Shown piece by piece: positions 16,845 to 26,417 of a stretch of DNA of 64,000 nucleotides. The notes under the pieces were generated by a model that saw only the letters and a program-made list of their open reading frames with translations, was not told where the DNA came from and made no database searches. How positions within the stretch are numbered: position 1 is the first letter of the stretch; each line of letters starts with the position of its first letter. Origin of the DNA: Bacteroidales bacterium (GTDB lineage Bacteria > Bacteroidota > Bacteroidia > Bacteroidales > UBA932); assembly GCA_017527625.1 (NCBI GenBank), contig JAFXPV010000073.1:1-64000 (forward strand), written 5' to 3'. Both the position numbers and the translations under genes were made by a program.

Positions 16845-17828
16845 ATGAAACAACTTCTGAATGCAGCATTGCTGCTGTTTGTGGCGTTCAGCTTGACCAG
16901 CTGCCTCGCCGGTAAGTTTATGTGCAACTACGCGCTCAAGCCCACCCCTCACGGAGTCGACGACATCGAGCGCACCCGTCATAAAGCCGACTCGCTGCTC
17001 GCAGGCAGCACTGCGTGGTACGACAACCTCAAGGCCCAGGGCGTACTCAAGGACATCTACGCCGACGGTTACAACGGCAAGAAGGTTCACGCGGTATACG
17101 CTCCCGCAGCAGACCCTGCAAACGCCAACGGCACCGCAGTAGTAGTCCACGGCTACACCGACAACCACTTCGTATTCCTCTACCTGGTGCGTATGTACCG
17201 CGACGTGCTCAACTACAACGTGATGGTTCCCGACCTGCAGTACCACGGCTACTCGGGGGGCGACGCAGTCCAGATGGGCTGGTTCGACCGCTTCGACGTG
17301 GAGATGTGGGCTGACAAGGCACACGACATCTTCAAGAACGACTTCACGGTTGTCCACGGCGTGTCTATGGGCGCTGCCACCACTATGATGATGAGCGGCG
17401 ACAACCTGCCCGACTACATCAAGGCTTTCGTCGAGGACTGCGGCTACAGCTCAGTTTGGGACCAGTTCGCATCCAACCTCAATGACACTTTCCACCTGCC
17501 GCCGTTCCCCATCCTGAACAGCGCCAACATAGTCTGCAAGAAACGCTACGGCTGGGACTTCAAGGAGGCCTCTTCTGTCAACCAGCTGGCCAAGTCATAC
17601 CTTCCGATGCTCTTCATCCACGGCGATGCTGACGACTTCGTGCCGTTCTCTCACCTGCAGAAGAACTACGATGCCAAGACAGCCGGCTACAAGGAAATGT
17701 GGGTAGCTGAAGGCGCAGTACACGCCAACGCATACGCAAAGCACCCAGAGGAATACACCCGCCGCGTATCAGAATTCCTCCGGAAAGTCAAACTTATGGA
17801 GTCCGAAGGGCTCGACAGCATCCGATGA
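16845..17828 (+). CDS. Lipoprotein alpha/beta hydrolase
   Basis: A 327-residue alpha/beta hydrolase with a lipoprotein signal (lipobox LTSC, Cys20). Oxyanion motif HGYTD at 102-106, nucleophile elbow HGVSMGA with Ser174, candidate acid in HGDADDFVP near 260 and base His in AVHANAY near 290. It resembles the bacterial hydrolases related to ABHD13/BEM46. Substrate unknown. Translationally coupled (ATGA overlap) to the GH27 gene. Confidence 0.85.
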   Translation: MKQLLNAALLLFVAFSLTSCLAGKFMCNYALKPTPHGVDDIERTRHKADSLLAGSTAWYDNLKAQGVLKDIYADGYNGKKVHAVYAPAADPANANGTAVVVHGYTDNHFVFLYLVRMYRDVLNYNVMVPDLQYHGYSGGDAVQMGWFDRFDVEMWADKAHDIFKNDFTVVHGVSMGAATTMMMSGDNLPDYIKAFVEDCGYSSVWDQFASNLNDTFHLPPFPILNSANIVCKKRYGWDFKEASSVNQLAKSYLPMLFIHGDADDFVPFSHLQKNYDAKTAGYKEMWVAEGAVHANAYAKHPEEYTRRVSEFLRKVKLMESEGLDSIR

Positions 17829-19453
17829 AAACAAAGCTTCTCTTACTTCTCACCCTGCTTGCAGCAGTGTCCTGCACCACGCCCAAGCAGCGCAGTTCCA
17901 CTGAGATGCAACTTCCCACAATGGGCTGGAGCTCCTGGAACACCTACAGCGTCAACATCTCCGACTCGCTCATTATGAGCCAGGCAGATGCGATGGCTTC
18001 TTCTGGTCTGGCAGACGCCGGCTACAACCACATCAACATCGACGACGGCTATTTCGGAGGCCGCGACCCGCAGACTGGACAGCTGCTGATCCATCCTACC
18101 CGCTTCCCCAACGGAATGAAGAAAGTCGTTGACCACATCCACTCCCTTGGCCTCAAGGCGGGCATCTACAGCGACGCCGGAGCCAACACCTGCGGCAGCT
18201 ACTACAACCGCGACACCATCGCCCGCGGAGTGGGTCTCTACGGCCACGACCAGCAGGACGCCGACTTCTTCTTCAAGGAGCTGGGCTTCGACTTCATAAA
18301 GGTCGACTTCTGCGGCGGCAACGCCCCCCAGAACTCTGACCGGCTGGCCCTCGACCCGCAGGAGCGCTACACCGCCATCCGCCGTGCCATCGACAACACT
18401 GGCCGCAGCGACGTTCGTCTGAACGTCTGCCGCTGGGACTTCCCCGGAGTGTGGGTGCGTGACGTAGCCATCTCGTGGCGAATGAGCCACGACATCGGCG
18501 ACCGCTGGCAGTCAGTGAAAAGCATCATCGGCCAGAGCCTCTACCTGTCGGCTTACGCCGGAGGCGGGCACTACAACGATATGGATATGCTGGAGGTAGG
18601 CCGCTCTATGAGCTCGGAAGAAGATAAGACCCACTTCGGAATCTGGTGCATAATGTCTTCTCCCCTGCTTATCGGCTGCGATATGACCACACTTCGCTCC
18701 GAGGCCTTCGACCTGCTCACCAACCGCGACCTCATCGCCCTCGACCAGGACCCTCTGGGCCTGCAGGCTTACGTAGTCCAGCACATCGGTGAGACTTACG
18801 TGTTTGTGAAAGACATCGAGGAGCGCTTCTCAGGCGTCCGCGCAGTGGCCTTCTACAATCCTGCCGACGAGCCCTGCCATATGGGCATCGACCTCAAGGA
18901 CCTTGACCTGGCAGGCGGAGCGCAGGTACGCGACCTGTTCGAGCGCAAGGACATCGGCACGGTCACAGACCGTCTTGAAGCCGACGTTCCGGCCCACGGC
19001 ACCCGCATCTACCGCCTTGCCGCAAAGCAGCGTCTGGAACGCGTCCGTTACGAAGCCGAGACCGCCTGGCTCAGCGACTACCAGGAACTCTACAACAACC
19101 AGGCTTTCCAGACTGCAACCTACACTCCGGTGGAGGGCTGCTCCGGCGGCGTGGCTGTCACCAAACTCGGTTTCAAGCCCACCAACGACATACAGTGGCG
19201 CGACATCTGGAGCCCCAAGGGCGGTGAATACAAGCTCACCCTGCGCTGCCTGACCAACGAACCTCGCGGCAATATGATCTACCTGTCCGACAATCCGGAC
19301 AACGCCCGTCAGGTCAGGATAGCCCCCGACACCGAATGGCAGGACGTTGAAGTCACAGTGAACCTCAAGCCCGGCCTGAATACCATCAGGATCGCCAACG
19401 ACCGCAGCGGTATTCCGGATATCGACTATATGGAACTCCAGCCGCTGAGATAG
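17825..19453 (+). CDS. GH27 alpha-galactosidase with C-terminal CBM-like domain
   Basis: A 542-residue GH27 enzyme releasing terminal alpha-galactose. Lipoprotein signal with AVSC at the lipobox. Family signature MGWSSWNTY at residues 33-41, NIDDGYF at 71-77, nucleophile Asp161 in FIKVDFCGG and acid/base Asp near 226 in WRMSHDIGD. After the beta-sandwich domain, a further module from about residue 405 opens with RYEAETAWL, typical of CBM6/CBM35-like carbohydrate-binding domains. Overlaps the hydrolase gene by four bases. Confidence 0.93.
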   Translation: MKTKLLLLLTLLAAVSCTTPKQRSSTEMQLPTMGWSSWNTYSVNISDSLIMSQADAMASSGLADAGYNHINIDDGYFGGRDPQTGQLLIHPTRFPNGMKKVVDHIHSLGLKAGIYSDAGANTCGSYYNRDTIARGVGLYGHDQQDADFFFKELGFDFIKVDFCGGNAPQNSDRLALDPQERYTAIRRAIDNTGRSDVRLNVCRWDFPGVWVRDVAISWRMSHDIGDRWQSVKSIIGQSLYLSAYAGGGHYNDMDMLEVGRSMSSEEDKTHFGIWCIMSSPLLIGCDMTTLRSEAFDLLTNRDLIALDQDPLGLQAYVVQHIGETYVFVKDIEERFSGVRAVAFYNPADEPCHMGIDLKDLDLAGGAQVRDLFERKDIGTVTDRLEADVPAHGTRIYRLAAKQRLERVRYEAETAWLSDYQELYNNQAFQTATYTPVEGCSGGVAVTKLGFKPTNDIQWRDIWSPKGGEYKLTLRCLTNEPRGNMIYLSDNPDNARQVRIAPDTEWQDVEVTVNLKPGLNTIRIANDRSGIPDIDYMELQPLR

Positions 19454-19474
19454 CCGGCCGGTTTTCAGATAAAA

Positions 19475-20392
19475 CTAACGAGAAACCGTTGCCAGGAATT
19501 TCTGGCAGCGGTTTTTTATGTTCTCCTTGAGCTTGTCGCCGTACCAGCGGATTTCGAAGGTGTGGTAGCAGCCGTCCTTGAAATAAGGCTTCCAGGCGTA
19601 GCCGGTGCCCTTGAAGCCGTCCACAAGCAGCAGCTTGGTCTCCTGGTCCAGCGTCACTGTGAGGGTGTCGAAAAGCACCGCAGGAGTCGAGTCGGTCACC
19701 CAGTTGACAGGGTTGATGGCCACCGCGTTGCCCTCGCTGACCAGCGGTGTGGCATCCTCGGGATCCTCGACGGAATTGTAGCAGATGGTGACGCCTGTGT
19801 CGTCCGCTCCGGTCGCAGGGACTATCGACGTATAGTCGGCCACTTCTTCGGCAGTGATCTTCCAGCCGAGGACGTATGCAGCGACCATCCGCTCGTGCAG
19901 GCTCTCCGGCAGCTCCTTGAGCAGCTCCACGAGGGCCTGTCCGCCCTGGCTGAAGCCGGCCAGAACAAAGGGCCTGCCTTCGTTATAGTTCTGGATATAA
20001 TAGTCGAATGCGGCGGAGACATCCTCCATAGTCAGGGGGAAGCGGTCAGCTATCAGCTGATTGTCAAGATAAGTCTCCATCGTTATCTGGCGGTAATACG
20101 GCGAGTAGAAGTTAAGGTCGCCGGACAGGATACGGTCCACCCCTTCCATCTCCTGCGTCAGGCCCGGGCAGGCCGTCGAATCGGAACCCCACGAATAGTG
20201 GACGGCGGCTCCGTCCCTCTCATAGTCGAATGTGGAGGTAGAACAGATGTAGAACAGGTCCACGTCCCCGCCCCTGTCGGCGATGTACCACGCCTCGGGG
20301 CTGTTGTAATCCGGGGCCGGCGGAATCGTCTCCTTGTGTGTCGTGCAGGCGGCCAGGGCCAGCAGTGCGGCCAGTATCAGAGCTTTTTTCAT
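19475..20392 (-). CDS. DUF3089 lipoprotein, alpha/beta hydrolase fold
   Basis: A 305-residue DUF3089 protein. Lipoprotein signal with LAAC. The family features are AWYIADRG near the mature N-terminus, DLFYICSTS, SPYYRQIT, and a nucleophile elbow GFSQGG in the centre. DUF3089 members are predicted serine hydrolases; substrate unknown. Five bases downstream of the glpT-like gene, so it may be the last gene of a glpQ-glpT-DUF3089 unit and could act on a lipid ester related to the glycerophosphodiesters handled by its partners (inference). Confidence 0.85.
   Translation of the reverse strand: MKKALILAALLALAACTTHKETIPPAPDYNSPEAWYIADRGGDVDLFYICSTSTFDYERDGAAVHYSWGSDSTACPGLTQEMEGVDRILSGDLNFYSPYYRQITMETYLDNQLIADRFPLTMEDVSAAFDYYIQNYNEGRPFVLAGFSQGGQALVELLKELPESLHERMVAAYVLGWKITAEEVADYTSIVPATGADDTGVTICYNSVEDPEDATPLVSEGNAVAINPVNWVTDSTPAVLFDTLTVTLDQETKLLLVDGFKGTGYAWKPYFKDGCYHTFEIRWYGDKLKENIKNRCQKFLATVSR
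19483..19520 (+). terminator. Rho-independent terminator inside the DUF3089 3-prime end
   Basis: A 13-base stem, AAACCGTTGCCAG pairing with CTGGCAGCGGTTT with one G-U pair, followed by six T. It would stop plus-strand transcription from the GH27 gene, yet it lies wholly inside the last codons of the convergent DUF3089 gene. Confidence 0.7.
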
Positions 20393-20396
20393 CAGA

Positions 20397-21767
20397 TCAG
20401 CGTTTTTCCTCCTTCATTGTCAGGCCCATAAAGAAAATTGACAGCAGGCAGGCAGCTATCAGCAGCACGAAGGTCCAGCTCCATCCGGCTTTCTGGGCCA
20501 CGAGGCCGATCACCGTGTTGGCCAGCAGGAAGGTGCCGAGGAAATAACCGAAGAAGCCTGTCAGGCCCGCTGCCGTGCCGGCCGCGTTCTTCGGGGCGAG
20601 GTCCAGCGCCTGCACTCCGATTAGCATCACCGGCCCGTAGATGAAGAAGCCGATGCCGATAAGGCAGATGATGACCACCGTCAGGTTGTCGATGAACGCC
20701 CAGTAGAGGATCACGAACACCATCACCAGCGACATAAACAGGATGGTCGGAAGGGCTCTCTTGCCCTTGAAGAGGTGGTCGGACAGCCAGCCGCAGAGCA
20801 GCGTGCCGGGAATGGCCGCGAACTCGTATGCGAAATATGCCCAGCCTGCGCTCTTGAGGTCGATGCCCTTCTCGGTCAGGATGGTCGGCGCCCAGTCGAG
20901 GCAGCCGTAGCGCACCATATAGACGAAGGCGTTCGACAGGGCGATGAACCACAGGAACTTGTTGTTGAGGACGTGCTTGAAGAATATCTCTTTGGCGGTG
21001 AGGGTCTGCTCGTGCTTCTCGGAGTAGTTCTTGGGATAATCGTTGCGCCAGGCCTCTACTGACGGCAGGCCGCAGGACTGGGGCGTGTCGCGCAGCAGCA
21101 CGTAGGCCAGCAGGGCGATGAACAGGGCCACCGCAGCGGGGAACGCGAAGGTTCCGATGAGGAAGTAGAGCTCTTCGTGAGTGCCGTAGAACCAGCTGCC
21201 GAACCAGGCTGCGCCATATGTGGCCATAGGGCCTACGAGGGCTCCGCCGACATTGTGGGCGCAGTTCCAGATGCTCATCTTGGTGCCTCGCTCGCCGGGA
21301 GAGAACCAGTGGGTCATCACACGGCCGCAGGGAGGCCAGCCCATACCGTTGAACCAGCCGACCAGGGCGTTCAGCACGCCCATCACCAGTATCGCCAGAC
21401 CTTTGTTCTCAGCGCCTATGAACTGGATGGGAACTATCATAAAGCACATCGAGATGGCGGTCAGGATCAAGCCCATAGGCAGGAACACGCGGGCGTTGGA
21501 TCGGTCGGACACGCTTCCGTTCAGGAATTTAGAAAGGGCGTATGCGGCGGCGTTGAGACCCAGCACGAAGCCGAGCTCAGTCTTCTGGAAGCCCAGCGGC
21601 ACCATAGCCGGGATGGCCATAGAGAGGTTTTTGCGGACCAGGTAGAATCCGGCGTAGCCTATGAAAGCGCCGATGAACACCTGCAGCCTCAGACGTTTGT
21701 ACTTGGCGTCGGCCTCGGGGCCGGTCTGTGCAGGCTTATATTCGGGTTGCTTGAGGAATTTAAGCAT
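20397..21767 (-). CDS. glpT: Glycerol-3-phosphate : phosphate antiporter
   Basis: A 456-residue MFS transporter with 12 helices and the organophosphate:Pi antiporter hallmarks: FIGYAGFYLVRKNLSMA in helix 1, GWPPCGRVMTHWFSPGERGT in the loop after helix 4, and NCAHNVGGALVGP in helix 5. It imports glycerol-3-phosphate in exchange for phosphate. Its start overlaps the stop of the glycerophosphodiesterase gene, the classical partner that supplies the substrate. Confidence 0.92.
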   Translation of the reverse strand: MLKFLKQPEYKPAQTGPEADAKYKRLRLQVFIGAFIGYAGFYLVRKNLSMAIPAMVPLGFQKTELGFVLGLNAAAYALSKFLNGSVSDRSNARVFLPMGLILTAISMCFMIVPIQFIGAENKGLAILVMGVLNALVGWFNGMGWPPCGRVMTHWFSPGERGTKMSIWNCAHNVGGALVGPMATYGAAWFGSWFYGTHEELYFLIGTFAFPAAVALFIALLAYVLLRDTPQSCGLPSVEAWRNDYPKNYSEKHEQTLTAKEIFFKHVLNNKFLWFIALSNAFVYMVRYGCLDWAPTILTEKGIDLKSAGWAYFAYEFAAIPGTLLCGWLSDHLFKGKRALPTILFMSLVMVFVILYWAFIDNLTVVIICLIGIGFFIYGPVMLIGVQALDLAPKNAAGTAAGLTGFFGYFLGTFLLANTVIGLVAQKAGWSWTFVLLIAACLLSIFFMGLTMKEEKR

Positions 21768-22651
21768 TATCTTACTGTTTGGATGAGTATGTCAGGATAG
21801 TTGGAGATGATGGCTTCCACACCGCAGTCTACGAGGTGGCGCATCATTTCGGGGTTGTCGACGGTCCAGGGGACGACGCCGATGCCGTGGCTGTGGCACC
21901 ACGCCACATTCTCAGGAGTCACGACGCTGGCCTCGGGACTCCACCATTGCGGCTTGAAGTCGAGGTTCCCGAGCAGGTTCTCGATGTCTCCCCCTTCTTC
22001 GGCTTCAGTAAGATATGAAAGGGTCAGCTGCGGCCACTTGGCGTGCATATAGTTCAGGGCGCGGGTATCGAAGCACTGCACGATGAGACGGTCGCCCAGG
22101 TTCTTGGACAGCAGCAGCGGCACGCAGGTGTCGCAGAAGACCTTATAGTCGGGCCAGAGAGTTCCCTCTCCTTCGCCCGGCCACGACTTGATTTCGATGT
22201 TGTAGTTCACGGGCTTAAGGCCTATCTCCTTCGCATAAGCCTCGCTCACGTCTATAAGCTCGCTTGCAAGGGGCTTCACCTCGTGGATTTTCTTCTGCGT
22301 CGGCCAGCGGGTCACCGTCCTGAGTCCTACCTCGTATTTTGCGATGCTGTCGTAGGACATCGTGTAGAGGTATTCCTTCGGCTCGTCATCCATCACGGGA
22401 GTCCCGTCGGGACGGATGGAGTAGCGGGGATGGAAATAACTGTCGTGGGAGACGACGACATCGCCGTCCTTCGACAGCTGCAGGTCGAACTCGAGAGTAT
22501 TGACGCCCAGGTCGAGGGCGTTCTTCATTGCGGAAATCGTGTTCTCAGGCATCAGCCCGGCGCCTCCGCGGTGCGCCTGGACGTCTATTGCGGGTTTGTG
22601 TGAGCACGCAACCATAAGCGCGCAAGCCATAATCAGAAGTATTTTTTTCAT
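21767..22651 (-). CDS. glpQ: Glycerophosphodiester phosphodiesterase
   Basis: A 294-residue lipoprotein (lipobox MVAC) of the GDPD family. It hydrolyses glycerophosphodiesters from phospholipid headgroups to glycerol-3-phosphate and an alcohol. The catalytic motif AHRGG near residue 27, PENT, and LEFDLQLSKDGDVVVSHD carry the metal ligands and both catalytic His. Upstream on the minus strand lies TATCTTAG (22680-22687). Together with glpT it forms a scavenging pair. Confidence 0.92.
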   Translation of the reverse strand: MKKILLIMACALMVACSHKPAIDVQAHRGGAGLMPENTISAMKNALDLGVNTLEFDLQLSKDGDVVVSHDSYFHPRYSIRPDGTPVMDDEPKEYLYTMSYDSIAKYEVGLRTVTRWPTQKKIHEVKPLASELIDVSEAYAKEIGLKPVNYNIEIKSWPGEGEGTLWPDYKVFCDTCVPLLLSKNLGDRLIVQCFDTRALNYMHAKWPQLTLSYLTEAEEGGDIENLLGNLDFKPQWWSPEASVVTPENVAWCHSHGIGVVPWTVDNPEMMRHLVDCGVEAIISNYPDILIQTVR

Positions 22652-22679
22652 AGGTAAGGTGGTTCAGATTTGTATCACG

Positions 22680-22687
22680 CTAAGATA
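22680..22687 (-). promoter_or_regulatory. Promoter of glpQ-glpT unit
   Basis: Minus-strand -7 element TATCTTAG, 29 bases before the glpQ start. Confidence 0.45.
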
Positions 22688-22745
22688 GCATTTTTGCGCG
22701 TGATTTGCAATCGTCTGAGCCAAAGCTTAAAACATAAAGCCATCC

Positions 22746-25103
22746 TTACATCCTGTTCTTGGAATCGCTGCCGGCGCCGGTGCCGCGATACTTGCTCTGG
22801 GCGGCGTTGAAGATGTAGCGGACAGAGAACTTGACAAGCTGAGTGTTCATTATGTTCGTCTGCCTAACTTTGTAGTCGCCGAAATCGGTAGCGACATCGT
22901 TGTGGCCCATTCCTGCCAGGTCTTTGCCCTCGAGACGCAGTACCAGGGAACCATCCTTGAGAAGAGTCTTCTGGATAGCGGCAGAGAGGTCGAAGTAGAC
23001 ATTGGTGAGGTATATGTTCTGATTGTAACCACGGCTGTAGACGACGCCGCCAAGTTCCAGCTGCCACCCGCCCTTCAGACTCAGAGTATTGAACAACTGA
23101 CCAATGAACATAGGCTTGTCATTGAATGAAGTCTGCCTTATGCCGGAGGGTTGGCTTGAGTCAGGAGCGTTGATGGTAAGCCACTGGGGCTGAGCGACGA
23201 AAGTATAGTTCAGAGAGAGCGGGCCGATCGTAGGAGTCAGGTTCACGAAAGCCGACAAATAGCGGAAAGGCTCATCCAGGTTGCGGGGTTTGACAAGCAG
23301 CACACCTTCATCGTTGTAACGGCTGGCCCACATAACGATGGCTTTGTCGACGTGAGAGTAAGTGGCGCCGATTGTCACGAATTTCCACAAGGCGGTCAGG
23401 CTCACGTCGTGCATAATCTGAGGCTGCAGGGCAGCGTTTCCGCTCTGCCACAGGTAGCGGCTGTTGTAACGGATGGCGCTTGAGAGATTGGAGAAGTCCG
23501 GACGCTGGATCTTGGTGCTGTAGTTCAGCAGAAGCTGTACAGGACCGAAAGCATTGGAGTAAGACACTGTCGGGAACCAGTTGCCGTAAGAGCGCTTGAT
23601 GTCGTTCTGATGACCCAGAGCATCCTCGTAGACATAATTGACGTGCTCATAGCGGACTCCTGTGCACATCTGGCCGAATTTGGGCAGATAGAAAGCGTAT
23701 GACGCGAAACCGGCGATATTGTCCTCCTTCACGCTGGCATCTGAAGCCGGCACGGGAATGCCGGTGAGGGTGTATTTGTCAGTGCGGCGTGAGAAAGTCT
23801 CCTCGGTGCCAATCTGGAACTGTCCGACAAGTATGGGGTATGACAGGACAAGCTTGGTGGCGTACATCTTGTTCCGGCTGTCGGAATTGGTGCTTACCTT
23901 CGCGTCGTGCGTCATATCGCTGGTTTCGTCAGAACTGCTGACAGTCGTGCTGACATTGGTGAAATAATCGGCATTGAAGTCGATGTTCAGCTTGCCGCCC
24001 ACCGTGCCGTTGTAATATAAGTTGGTGCCGATGTTGTAAGGAGCGACATCTCCAAAAGTGTCCTTGGTGAGCGTTTTTATGTTGTCAACCACGACGCCGT
24101 CGCGAGACACCAGGTCAGTTATAAGGGTTTGCTCCTTCAGGCTGAGATTACGGCCCCATTCGACCTTTCCGCCAATGAAATGATCGTCGGCAATCTGCCA
24201 GTTGATGCCGCTGCTGCCGCCTATGCTGCGAGCCAATGCTTCAGCGTCGATGGTAGCCTTGTCGAGGAATACCGGTGAAGAACTGGTTCTCTTCTCAGCG
24301 TCGCTGAGCTGGAGGATATTGTTCTTGTTATACTCGACGCTGGTAAAGATGTCCACTCCGCCTGTCCTGTAGTTCAAGTTCACGTGAGCTGACTGGTCGT
24401 TGAAATCAGCTCTTCGAAGGGACTGGGCGTCAGAGAGGTTGAGATTGAAGCCGAAACCGTCGCCCTGGCGGCGGATGGTCTTGATCCGCACTACGCTGCG
24501 CACCGTGGCATCGTACTGCGCTCCGGGGTTTGTAATGACCTCGATGCTCTGGATCTCGTTGCTCTGCAGGCGTTGCAGCTCGCTTGAGTCAGTCACCTTG
24601 TGGCCGTTGATATAGATCAGCGGGGTGCCTTTGCCGATCACTTCGATGCCGTTCTGGCCCTTGACGATGCCGGGGGTCTTGGACAGCACATCGTTGGCAT
24701 CGCCCAAATGCTCCAGCACAGAGCCACGCACGTTGGTCTGAATACCCTCGCCGGTCAGTTTGGTTTTCGGCATCACGGCAGAAACCGCTGCGCCTTCCAG
24801 CAGCTGAGTATCTTCAAGAAGGGTGATGACCATTCCGTCCACAGGCGTCATATACTGCGTCTGATAGCCCATCATCACGACCATCATTATGCCGTCGGTT
24901 TCATCAGTCACTATATTGAATGTGCCGTCATCTTGCGTCACTGCGCCGCAGACTACACTTGAGTCAGCTCTTGACAGCACTGCCACGTTTGCGTAGGGCA
25001 CCGGTTCTCCCTTGGCGTCTACCACCTTACCTTTCCAATCTTCCTTAGCGCCGGCCGTCAGTGCGGCCAGCATCATCATCGTTGCTAAAACCGATCTTTT
25101 CAT
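22746..25103 (-). CDS. TonB-receptor-like outer-membrane protein (OMP_b-brl type)
   Basis: A 785-residue outer-membrane protein. Signal peptide to about residue 19, a carboxypeptidase-regulatory-like beta-sandwich (GKVVDAKGEPVPYANVAVL) to about residue 100, a plug-like domain including VLSKTPGIVKGQNGIEVIGKG and SIEVITNPGAQYDA, then a large barrel to the C-terminus. This is the outer-membrane beta-barrel family 3 architecture of Bacteroidota; ligands are mostly unknown. It is alone, with no SusD gene. I place the start at MKRSVLAT (25103); the open frame runs on to 25496 but that part overlaps the divergent gene and lacks a signal peptide. Confidence 0.85.
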   Translation of the reverse strand: MKRSVLATMMMLAALTAGAKEDWKGKVVDAKGEPVPYANVAVLSRADSSVVCGAVTQDDGTFNIVTDETDGIMMVVMMGYQTQYMTPVDGMVITLLEDTQLLEGAAVSAVMPKTKLTGEGIQTNVRGSVLEHLGDANDVLSKTPGIVKGQNGIEVIGKGTPLIYINGHKVTDSSELQRLQSNEIQSIEVITNPGAQYDATVRSVVRIKTIRRQGDGFGFNLNLSDAQSLRRADFNDQSAHVNLNYRTGGVDIFTSVEYNKNNILQLSDAEKRTSSSPVFLDKATIDAEALARSIGGSSGINWQIADDHFIGGKVEWGRNLSLKEQTLITDLVSRDGVVVDNIKTLTKDTFGDVAPYNIGTNLYYNGTVGGKLNIDFNADYFTNVSTTVSSSDETSDMTHDAKVSTNSDSRNKMYATKLVLSYPILVGQFQIGTEETFSRRTDKYTLTGIPVPASDASVKEDNIAGFASYAFYLPKFGQMCTGVRYEHVNYVYEDALGHQNDIKRSYGNWFPTVSYSNAFGPVQLLLNYSTKIQRPDFSNLSSAIRYNSRYLWQSGNAALQPQIMHDVSLTALWKFVTIGATYSHVDKAIVMWASRYNDEGVLLVKPRNLDEPFRYLSAFVNLTPTIGPLSLNYTFVAQPQWLTINAPDSSQPSGIRQTSFNDKPMFIGQLFNTLSLKGGWQLELGGVVYSRGYNQNIYLTNVYFDLSAAIQKTLLKDGSLVLRLEGKDLAGMGHNDVATDFGDYKVRQTNIMNTQLVKFSVRYIFNAAQSKYRGTGAGSDSKNRM

Positions 25104-25200
25104 CTTTTCTTGCGTTTGGATTTTGCTTATTAGACGCAGCTTTTTCAAAAATACTACACACATTAAACGCAAACTCACTCTAAAAGGTTGGCAAAAAAAA

Positions 25201-25208
25201 TATATTTG
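25201..25208 (+). promoter_or_regulatory. Promoter of ICMT-like gene
   Basis: TATATTTG 43 bases before the ATG at 25251, in an A/T-rich stretch. Confidence 0.45.
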
Positions 25209-25250
25209 TATAAATAATGACGTACAGAGCAGAGAAAAGTTAATGAAGCA

Positions 25251-25742
25251 ATGAAAAACGCATTTGGATATATCCTGGGCTTCCTGATCTTTGTGGCCGG
25301 CATTCCTGCCCTTATGTGGCTGATATCCGGCAGACCCTTTCCCTGGGCGCCTGAGACAGGTGTTGCTGTGGTTGCAGCTATTCTTGCTGCCGTTGGACTT
25401 GCTCTGAGCGTATGGGCAATCGTATATATGAAAAAGGTCGGCGAGGGCAACCCCTTCGACGCCTACAATCATCAGGTAGCGCCGCGTACGAAGCATCTGA
25501 TGACTTGCGGGCCTTACAGTTTTTCCCGCAACCCGATGCTGCTTGGCATATACATTTATGACATCGGTTTTATGTTATGGCTTTGCAGCCTCTGGCCGCT
25601 GATTGTTTTTGCAGTCGAGGTGGTGCTGCTAACCCTTCAGGTTAGCGCCGAAGAAAAGCGCCTCGAAGCGGATTTCGGAGAAGAATACCGCGAGTATAAG
25701 AAAAGTGTTCCACGCTATCTGAAAATTGACGTGCATGGTTAG
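25251..25742 (+). CDS. Isoprenylcysteine-methyltransferase-family membrane protein
   Basis: A 163-residue protein with four to five helices and the C-terminal cofactor region of the ICMT/PEMT family: HLMTCGPYSFSRNPMLLGIY followed by EEKRLEADFGEEYREYKKSVPRY with the final RY-like end. Such proteins use SAM to methylate lipids or prenylated groups; the bacterial substrate is unknown. Overlaps the next gene by eight bases. Confidence 0.85.
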   Translation: MKNAFGYILGFLIFVAGIPALMWLISGRPFPWAPETGVAVVAAILAAVGLALSVWAIVYMKKVGEGNPFDAYNHQVAPRTKHLMTCGPYSFSRNPMLLGIYIYDIGFMLWLCSLWPLIVFAVEVVLLTLQVSAEEKRLEADFGEEYREYKKSVPRYLKIDVHG

Positions 25743-26193
25743 GAAGATTCATCTGCTGGCCATCAACGGACTGATGTGGACGGCTATCGGGACCAAGATC
25801 GCGATAACCGGCGTGAGCCATTATATACAGACAGTACGGGACACTGCGGCGGTCAGTGGTTCGGCAAGTTATGCCGGCCTGTCTAAGCTCTGCTGGATGA
25901 TTCCGCTGTCAGCGCTGGTGTTCGCAGGGTTCTACTTGATGTTCACCGGGGTGGTGCGCAAGTATTCGGCACGCATTCACGCTCTGCCCGGCGAGAAACA
26001 ACCCGTCTACAAGACGTTCAGCGTCAAGGGCTACCTGATTATCGCCTTTATGATTTCGCTGGGAATTATACTTAAGCATATCCCTGGCATCCCGGCCTCA
26101 TTCTTTGCCTGGTTCTACTGCGGCCTCGGCCCTGGTCTCCTCTCCGCCGGCATCCGCTTTCTTATCCGCTGGTGGAAAGCCCGTGATTTGTAA
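25735..26193 (+). CDS. Four-helix membrane protein, function unknown
   Basis: A 152-residue membrane protein with four predicted helices (about residues 5-22, 42-65, 89-110 and 115-138) and short basic loops. I do not recognise a family. The start is taken as ATG 25735; a TTG three codons upstream is possible. Its start lies in the 3-prime end of the ICMT-like gene, so the two are co-expressed. Confidence 0.65.
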   Translation: MVRKIHLLAINGLMWTAIGTKIAITGVSHYIQTVRDTAAVSGSASYAGLSKLCWMIPLSALVFAGFYLMFTGVVRKYSARIHALPGEKQPVYKTFSVKGYLIIAFMISLGIILKHIPGIPASFFAWFYCGLGPGLLSAGIRFLIRWWKARDL

Positions 26194-26344
26194 CCCCAGG
26201 GTTTCAGCTGGAAACGCAAACACCTCCCCTCTTTTTTGATGGGGAGACGTTAATGTTTTACATTGAAAATGAAGAGATTGAAAATCACGCGCAAAATTCC
26301 TTCAATAAATTCACAAAATAATTTGGTTTATATTATAAACTACT

Positions 26345-26352
26345 TTATCTTT
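26345..26352 (+). promoter_or_regulatory. Promoter of membrane protein / winged-helix unit
   Basis: TATCTTTG in an A/T-rich intergenic stretch, 66 bases before the ATG at 26418. The 5-prime leader is moderately long and contains GGTTAGGACAG and CCGGCCGG-like short pairs but no clear structure. Confidence 0.5.
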
Positions 26353-26417
26353 GTAATGCGGTTAGGACAGACTGCGCAGCTGGACCCGGCCGGAAAACCT
26401 GATAAATTATTAATACA

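Noticed and set aside
25104..25496. N-terminal extension of the outer-membrane receptor
   Set aside because: The extension has no signal peptide and overlaps the divergent ICMT-like gene; the ATG at 25103 gives a proper signal peptide.
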